Assembly (NCBI GenBank): GCA_964637705.1
Contig: CAZWVM010000112.1
Coordinates: 1-11,809 of the forward strand
DNA: 11,809 nucleotides
Source: CAZWVM01 sp964637705
GTDB taxonomy: Bacteria > UBA8481
Reading direction: 5' to 3'
Part shown: in pieces, positions 7,990 to 11,809 of the stretch
Numbering within the stretch: position 1 is the stretch's first letter
Layout: the number at the start of each line of letters is the position of its first letter
The notes under the pieces: model-generated
The model's database searches: none
What the model saw: the letters and a program-made list of their open reading frames with translations, nothing else
Told to the model about the DNA's origin: nothing
Made by a program: the position numbers and the translations under genes

Positions 7990-8028
7990 GCGTTGATTTT
8001 ACTGGTGTTATGACCGTAAGATTAACGC
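7990..8028 (+). promoter_or_regulatory. 13-bp inverted repeat abutting the start codon of the first TadE-like gene
   Basis: The left arm GCGTTGATTTTAC (7990-8002) and right arm GTAAGATTAACGC (8016-8028) are complementary at 11 of 13 positions. The other two positions would form G-U pairs in RNA. Inside, GGT (8004-8006) can pair with ACC (8013-8015), leaving a six-base loop. The right arm ends on the base before ATG 8029, and no Shine-Dalgarno sequence is seen. It may be an operator or a translation-controlling hairpin. Confidence 0.5.
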
Positions 8029-8889
8029 ATGAGAGAGGCCTTCCAGCGTCGTGGAACGGCTGCGCGCCGACGCGGCCAATACATGGTCGAGTTCGGCCTG
8101 ACCTTCGTCTTCTTCGTCTTCATCGTTCTGGCCGTGATCAACCTGATGCTGGTGGCCTACAATTTCAATCTCGGGCAGAGGGCCTCCTGGGAGGCCTGCC
8201 GACTGGCGGCGGTCGGCGGGACGAACAACGAGATCGCGACAGTGGTCTACAACCAGTTCACAAGCCAGTTCTTCTCCTCGCCCTTCATGGTCTCGCGGAT
8301 CGAGTTCGACTCCCGGACCTTCATCACGCCGAACAACATGTTCGAGAGGGTGGAGGGGCGCGACGTCGAGGTGAACATGGCCTACCGGATCGGCTTCTCC
8401 TTCATGGCCATGTCGGCGATCCAAGGCGAGTTCCCGATCCACTCGAAGCTCGTCGTGATCGCCCGGAACGACAACGACCGCGACGGCTACTTCGATACCA
8501 CGACGGTGACCTGGGCGGGAACGCCGCCGAACAACCGGGTCGATTCGCGACCCAGCAACCATGACGCGGACGCCCTGGGCGACACGATGTATGACAACGA
8601 CTTCGACAACGACGGTCGCGCGAACTTTGTCGACACCGGGATCCTCCTCTGGAACGGCGCCTCCTATACGCTCGACACCGGCGCGGGCCCGCGCCTCGTC
8701 ACGAAGCTCACGACCACGGGGCGTTTCTTCGCCCGGGTCATACACGTTCTCTCCAACGGCACCTACGATTCGGGCCCCTACCCCCTGCGTTCGCAGGCCA
8801 TCCCGCGCCGGACCGGCGTCACCAACCCCGTCATGCTGGACCTCTCCTACGACCGGAACAACAACGGCTGGGAAGACAAGTATGACTAG
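8029..8889 (+). CDS. TadE-like minor pilin-like membrane protein with calcium-loop motifs
   Basis: The 286-residue product begins with a short Arg-rich cytoplasmic tail, then RGQYMVEFGL (16-24 region) and a single hydrophobic helix (about 22-46). This R-G-Q-x-x-x-E layout is the hallmark of TadE-like proteins, which are minor components of Tad/Flp-type pilus systems held in the inner membrane with a periplasmic domain. The exported part has three Asp/Asn-rich loops of the D-x-D-x-D-G kind: DNDRDGYFD (148-156), DNDFDNDGRANFVD (189-202) and DRNNNGWED at the extreme C-terminus (275-283). They resemble thrombospondin-type-3 or EF-hand-like calcium sites. An in-frame TAA at 8023 makes ATG 8029 the first ATG available in this frame. 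The stop codon overlaps the start of the next, related gene. The calcium role is inferred from motif shape. Confidence 0.85.
   Translation: MREAFQRRGTAARRRGQYMVEFGLTFVFFVFIVLAVINLMLVAYNFNLGQRASWEACRLAAVGGTNNEIATVVYNQFTSQFFSSPFMVSRIEFDSRTFITPNNMFERVEGRDVEVNMAYRIGFSFMAMSAIQGEFPIHSKLVVIARNDNDRDGYFDTTTVTWAGTPPNNRVDSRPSNHDADALGDTMYDNDFDNDGRANFVDTGILLWNGASYTLDTGAGPRLVTKLTTTGRFFARVIHVLSNGTYDSGPYPLRSQAIPRRTGVTNPVMLDLSYDRNNNGWEDKYD
8871..8875 (+). promoter_or_regulatory. Shine-Dalgarno sequence supporting the 8882 start
   Basis: GGAAG lies 6 nt before ATG 8882, inside the end of the preceding gene. It favours this start over the ATG at 8927, which has no ribosome-binding sequence, and so favours translation of the repeat-derived N-terminus. 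Confidence 0.6.
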
Positions 8890-9796
8890 CGATTTCCGAT
8901 TATCGATTTCCGATTTCCGATTTGCGATGAACCAATGTGCGTCTAAGGACCCTCATATCGAGAATCGAAAATCTCAAATCAGAAGTCGCAAATCGTCTCG
9001 GGGCCAGGCCCTCATCGAGATCTTCTTCGTGGTGCTCCTCTTCTTCTTCGTCGGGCTGATGGGCTACGAGACGGCGGTCCTCTACTACAACGTGAACCAG
9101 GTGAACAACGCCCTGAAGCAGGCGGTCTGGGTGGCCTCGATGGGCGCGACGGACGAGGAGATCATCACCTTCGTCACCGACGTCGATTCGTGGCTCCTGA
9201 AGTCGGCCTTCATGGAGCACATCGTCGATGACTTCGCGATCGAGATGTGGGTGCAGACGCCGACGGGCGAGGTCAACATCGCGCCGACCGCCCTGGACGC
9301 GAACTTCACGCCCGGGACCTTCAACCCGGCGACGGCGCGCCGCGCCGCCTACATCTGGCGCGCGCAGGGGTTGAACATCCGTCTGGGCCTCAATTACAAG
9401 ATCGGCTACGTTTCACCCTACTTCGGAGCGACGCCCGTCTTCATGGTGAATATACCGCTCGCCGCCAGCCAGCCCGTCATCGCCCGCAACGACGAGGACC
9501 ACGACGGGCTGGTGGACATCTACGAAAGGGAGTTGTGGGTGCAGTACTCGGGCACTATCGGCTACATACCCCTCAGCCACACCGACACATGGGTCAATAG
9601 TGCGACGGACACGACGTCGGACAAGTTCCGCTACGACGTGGACCGGGACGGAAGGGCGGACACGTCGACCGAAGAGATGGGATTCGGCATGTACGATTAC
9701 GACAACGACGGCATCCTGGATCCCTTCGACCCGGGAACGAACCACAATTGGATGAGACACCCGAAGCTGGGCGGAAGGCCGCTGAGCGGCTTCTAG
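8882..9796 (+). CDS. Second TadE-like minor pilin-like protein, N-terminus encoded by an inverted repeat
   Basis: This 304-residue protein is a distant paralog of the gene before it. ATG 8882 overlaps that gene's stop (TAG 8887-8889) and has a GGAAG at proper spacing; ATG 8927 (Met16) is the alternative. The TadE hallmark RGQALIE appears at residues 40-46, followed by a hydrophobic helix (about 47-70). Residues 3-38, an unusual SDFRLSISDFRF...IENRKSQIRSRKS tail, come from the inverted repeat at 8890-8995. The exported domain repeats the calcium-loop theme: DEDHDGLVD (204-212), DVDRDGRAD (252-260) and DYDNDGILD (272-280). The phrase VIARND-x-D-x-DG is shared with the first paralog, as is an MYD-x-D-x-DNDG-like segment. 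Likely role: inner-membrane-anchored minor pilin-like subunit. Confidence 0.85.
   Translation: MTSDFRLSISDFRFAMNQCASKDPHIENRKSQIRSRKSSRGQALIEIFFVVLLFFFVGLMGYETAVLYYNVNQVNNALKQAVWVASMGATDEEIITFVTDVDSWLLKSAFMEHIVDDFAIEMWVQTPTGEVNIAPTALDANFTPGTFNPATARRAAYIWRAQGLNIRLGLNYKIGYVSPYFGATPVFMVNIPLAASQPVIARNDEDHDGLVDIYERELWVQYSGTIGYIPLSHTDTWVNSATDTTSDKFRYDVDRDGRADTSTEEMGFGMYDYDNDGILDPFDPGTNHNWMRHPKLGGRPLSGF
8890..8995. repeat. Inverted repeat of GATTTCC-like heptamers, within the coding region
   Basis: Left arm 8890-8928 and right arm 8957-8995 are 39 nt each. By hand alignment they are complementary without gaps at 29 of 39 positions, around a 28-nt spacer. The left arm reads as five near-perfect heptamers (GATTTCC, GATTATC, GATTTCC, GATTTCC, GATTTGC), and the right arm carries the reverse-complement series. 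Its composition is much more AT-rich than the flanking genes. The length stays in frame with no stop, so it is translated as residues 3-38 of the second TadE-like protein if ATG 8882 is used. It looks like an inserted dispersed element. Confidence 0.75.
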
Positions 9797-9804
9797 GCAG
9801 GGAA

Positions 9805-9809
9805 AGGAA
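9805..9809 (+). promoter_or_regulatory. Shine-Dalgarno sequence for the first TadG-like gene
   Basis: AGGAA, within GGAAAGGAA, lies 6 nt before ATG 9816. It selects this ATG over the in-frame TTG at 9810, which overlaps the SD spacing. Confidence 0.7.
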
Positions 9810-9815
9810 TTGTTC

Positions 9816-11291
9816 ATGAGTCCATTCACGCGGAACGAAAGAGGTTCCTACCTCGTTCTTGCCGCCTTCATCATGGTGGTCCTCATCGTCGTGGCGGGCC
9901 TGGCCGTCGACATCAGCCGCAAGTTCACGCTGGAGCAGAAGTGCCAGGACGTGGCCGATGCGGCGGCGATGGCCGGCGCCGCTTTCCTCCCCAACGACAT
10001 CCGCGCCCGCGTCGCGGCCGAGACCTACATCCAGCAGGCGGCGGGCAAATGGTACGAGCCGCGGGACACGGACATCCAGATCGTCGTGGACACGGCCCAT
10101 GCCTCCTGCACCATCGGCGTCCTCGTGAAGGGCACCTGGGATCCGGTCCTGATGCCCGACTGGCTCGTGGGCGGCGCCTCCTATGGCGTCGCGCGCTACG
10201 CGATCGCGGTGATGAGGTGGGAGACGACGGCAACCACGATCCTGGGAAACGGAACGTTTCCGAATGGACCGGGCGGTCCCTATGCGCTCTTCGTCGGCGA
10301 TACCGAAGCGATCACGTCAGGGACGACGGGAAACAATGCCTGGATCGACGGAAGCGCCCATTTCAACCATGCCGCCCAAATTCAATGGATGGACATCACG
10401 AACGGCACGATGGAGGTTCCCGCCGGAAGCACCATCAACGCGGGAAAATGGACAGGCTCATTGGACGCCGCAGCCGGGTACGAGGCTCCTCCTCAAATCA
10501 ACGCGGCGGCCCTCGTCTACGACGTCCTCCTGGATCAGACCAACGCGAACCAGGCGGCCTATTACGCCGCGGGCGTCACGAAGAACCTTGTCCGCCCCGG
10601 TCCGGACGGGTCGTATGGAACGGGCGATGACATCCCGATCAAGCACGCCAACGGCACGAACGTGACGGCGCAGTGGACAGGCACCAAGTGGATCGTGACG
10701 ACCGTCAATTCACAAGTGCGCGGCTCGGCCGGCGGTTTGAACACCGGCATCGGCGCGGGTGTGGACCTCAAGATCAACGGCAGCGTCGATTTCAACATTC
10801 CCAATGCCGCCGGCAACTACTGGGAAGGCAGCGTGCAATGCTCGGGAAAATTCTTCGTGAACGCCAACAACACGGAACTGCGCTGTGTCTTGCCCGCTGC
10901 CGCTGTTTCCGGCCAGGATAACCCCGGACTGGGCATTTATTGCGGATACGGTCTTCCTGACAATTCCTTGGCGTTCGACAACCGTGAGAATGCCACGAAT
11001 ATCTACGGCGTCATCTACTGCGAAGGCACTCTGCGTTGGGACGGAAACGTATCGAATCCCAGTTCCTCGAATCCAGCGTCGCCTCCCGGGACATACACCA
11101 CGGTCGGCAACGGATTCGTCCAGGGATCCGTCTATTGCGACGACATGAACCTCGCGGCCGGCGGCGGCAGCACGGGCAACAACTTCAAGGTCTTCTATGA
11201 CGGCGTGATCGCCGGCGGAGTGCCGATCACGAACGCGCCACAATCCTCTCCCCCTCGCTACTCCACGCCCACGGTCTGGCTGCAGAAGTAG
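9816..11291 (+). CDS. TadG-like pilus-assembly protein with large Gly/Asn-rich beta-rich C-terminal region
   Basis: The 491-residue product starts at ATG 9816, 19 nt after the previous stop. Residues 8-60 match the Tad (TadE/G-like) N-terminal domain: ERGSY, one membrane helix (about 13-34), GLAVDISRKF, then EQKCQDVADAAAMAGA (40-55), like the usual Q-x-A-A-D-A-A-A-L-A-G-A motif. Residues to about 145 (up to WETTAT) are shared with the next gene. The remainder, about 345 residues, is Gly/Asn/Ser/Thr-rich with repeated short strands (for example GNNAWIDGSAHFN, YGVIYCEGTLRWDGN, QGSVYCDDMNL). This looks like a beta-helix or stacked-strand passenger, possibly polymer-forming or adhesive. Base composition falls in this part. 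Four cysteines in the second half could form disulfides in the periplasm. The N-terminal family is clear; the C-terminal role is not. Confidence 0.83.
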   Translation: MSPFTRNERGSYLVLAAFIMVVLIVVAGLAVDISRKFTLEQKCQDVADAAAMAGAAFLPNDIRARVAAETYIQQAAGKWYEPRDTDIQIVVDTAHASCTIGVLVKGTWDPVLMPDWLVGGASYGVARYAIAVMRWETTATTILGNGTFPNGPGGPYALFVGDTEAITSGTTGNNAWIDGSAHFNHAAQIQWMDITNGTMEVPAGSTINAGKWTGSLDAAAGYEAPPQINAAALVYDVLLDQTNANQAAYYAAGVTKNLVRPGPDGSYGTGDDIPIKHANGTNVTAQWTGTKWIVTTVNSQVRGSAGGLNTGIGAGVDLKINGSVDFNIPNAAGNYWEGSVQCSGKFFVNANNTELRCVLPAAAVSGQDNPGLGIYCGYGLPDNSLAFDNRENATNIYGVIYCEGTLRWDGNVSNPSSSNPASPPGTYTTVGNGFVQGSVYCDDMNLAAGGGSTGNNFKVFYDGVIAGGVPITNAPQSSPPRYSTPTVWLQK

Positions 11292-11297
11292 GAAAAG

Positions 11298-11320
11298 GGC
11301 GCGCGGACCCCCCGCGCGCC
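11298..11320 (+). promoter_or_regulatory. GC-rich hairpin between the two TadG-like genes
   Basis: GGCGCGCGG (11298-11306) and CCGCGCGCC (11312-11320) form a perfect 9-bp stem with a 5-nt loop, starting 6 nt after the stop codon. No U-run follows, so an intrinsic terminator is unlikely. It may stabilise the upstream transcript end or partly attenuate read-through within the operon. Confidence 0.5.
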
Positions 11321-11362
11321 GGCGACAGCGGTTCGGAGAGACCGGTTGACGGCCGGTTCGAC

Positions 11363-11368
11363 GGGAGG
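11363..11368 (+). promoter_or_regulatory. Shine-Dalgarno sequence for the second TadG-like gene
   Basis: GGGAGG lies 6 nt before ATG 11375, a strong ribosome-binding match that fixes this start. Just upstream, CCGGTTGACGG (11342-11352) is followed directly by the near copy CCGGTTCGACGG (11353-11364). Confidence 0.75.
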
Positions 11369-11374
11369 CGCGCC

Positions 11375-11809
11375 ATGAAGCATCCAACGATTCGTATCGG
11401 AAACGAGGAGCGGCGCGGAAACTACATCATCCTGGGAGGGTTCGTCCTCCTCATTCTCCTGATCACGGCCGGCCTGGCCGTGGATTATTCCCGCAAGTTC
11501 ATGCTGGAGCAGAAGTGCCAGGACGTGGCCGATGCGGCCGCTCTCGCCGGCGCCGCACAGTTGCCCGACCGCGCCAAGGCCCGCACCGCGGCGATCTCCT
11601 ACATCCAGCAGGCAGGCGGAAAGTGGTACGTGCCCGAGGATACCGACATCCAGATTCTCGTCTCGGCCGACGATCGTTCCGGATCCGTCGGCGTCATGGT
11701 CCGCGGCGCCTGGGATCCGGTGATCATGCCCGACTGGATCCTCGGAAACCCGACCTACAAGGTGGCGCGCATCGCGATAGCCCTGATGACCCTGGAGACG
11801 ACCTCGTTC
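11375..11809 (+). CDS. Second TadG-like pilus-assembly protein (3' partial)
   Basis: The frame is open for 145 codons from ATG 11375 to the window edge, so the gene is truncated at its 3' end. It is a clear tandem paralog of the gene at 9816. It has a polar N-terminus with ERRGNY, a membrane helix (about 17-36), GLAVDYSRKFMLEQKCQDV followed by ADAAALAGAA, and the shared downstream blocks YIQQAGGKWY, DTDIQI, WDPVIMPDW and LETT. A 36-nt stretch (11503-11538) is identical to 9929-9964, which suggests a fairly recent duplication or gene conversion. The variable C-terminal module lies beyond the window. It is presumably another inner-membrane-anchored Tad-like subunit co-transcribed with its paralog. 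Confidence 0.88.
   Translation, partial: MKHPTIRIGNEERRGNYIILGGFVLLILLITAGLAVDYSRKFMLEQKCQDVADAAALAGAAQLPDRAKARTAAISYIQQAGGKWYVPEDTDIQILVSADDRSGSVGVMVRGAWDPVIMPDWILGNPTYKVARIAIALMTLETTSF

Noticed and set aside
7949..7996. 15-residue ORF after the radical SAM gene (MIFTVFSPLLYHFSR), considered as a peptide precursor
   Set aside because: It is too short, has no properly spaced ribosome-binding site, lacks leader/core features, and overlaps candidate promoter elements.
8561..8881. Upstream extension of the second TadE-like frame into the first TadE-like gene
   Set aside because: The extension is Thr/Ser/Arg-rich shadow sequence. TadE proteins begin a few residues before the membrane helix, and the Shine-Dalgarno sequence at 8871 supports ATG 8882.
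8890..8995. CRISPR array considered because of short repeated units
   Set aside because: The units are 7 nt with no unique spacers and are arranged as inverted arms, so it is a palindromic repeat and not a CRISPR array.

Overview
The window is GC-rich bacterial DNA, with mostly G or C in third codon positions. All eight supported genes are on the + strand and both end genes are cut by the window edges. The gene content suggests an uncultured bacterium with a Gram-negative type envelope: a very large secreted protein with stacked fibronectin-III-like modules and a FlgD-like C-terminal tail, and Tad-type minor pilin-like proteins with calcium-loop motifs. Inverted repeats built of short GATT/GGAT-cored units add to this. 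I associate this mix with candidate-phylum and Planctomycetes/Elusimicrobiota-like genomes, but the sequence alone does not fix a phylum.

Layout. (1) 3-4190: the 3' part of a giant modular extracellular protein; its true start lies upstream. (2) 4270-7925: an ABC-type exporter (ATPase, then a roughly 12-segment permease) followed by a radical SAM/SPASM-like enzyme whose ATG overlaps the permease stop codon (ATGA). An 83-bp imperfect palindrome (5098-5180) separates the ATPase and permease genes. (3) 7926-8028: a short regulatory gap with a small hairpin and a 13-bp inverted repeat that ends directly against the next start codon. (4) 8029-11809: a Tad-like cluster of four membrane-anchored minor pilin-like genes. 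Two are TadE-like and carry Asp/Asn-rich, thrombospondin-type-3/EF-hand-like loops. Two are TadG-like paralogs in tandem, the second running off the window. No Tad ATPase, prepilin peptidase or secretin is present here.

How they may work together. The ABC and radical SAM genes are probably co-transcribed, which would fit modification plus export of an unknown substrate; no convincing precursor peptide is visible. The four Tad-like genes are closely spaced, three of them with good Shine-Dalgarno sequences, and look like one operon for an envelope appendage or adhesive surface structure. The most unusual feature is at 8890-8995. A 39-nt-arm inverted repeat made of GATTTCC-like heptamers sits at the junction of the two TadE-like genes and appears to be translated as the N-terminal tail of the second.
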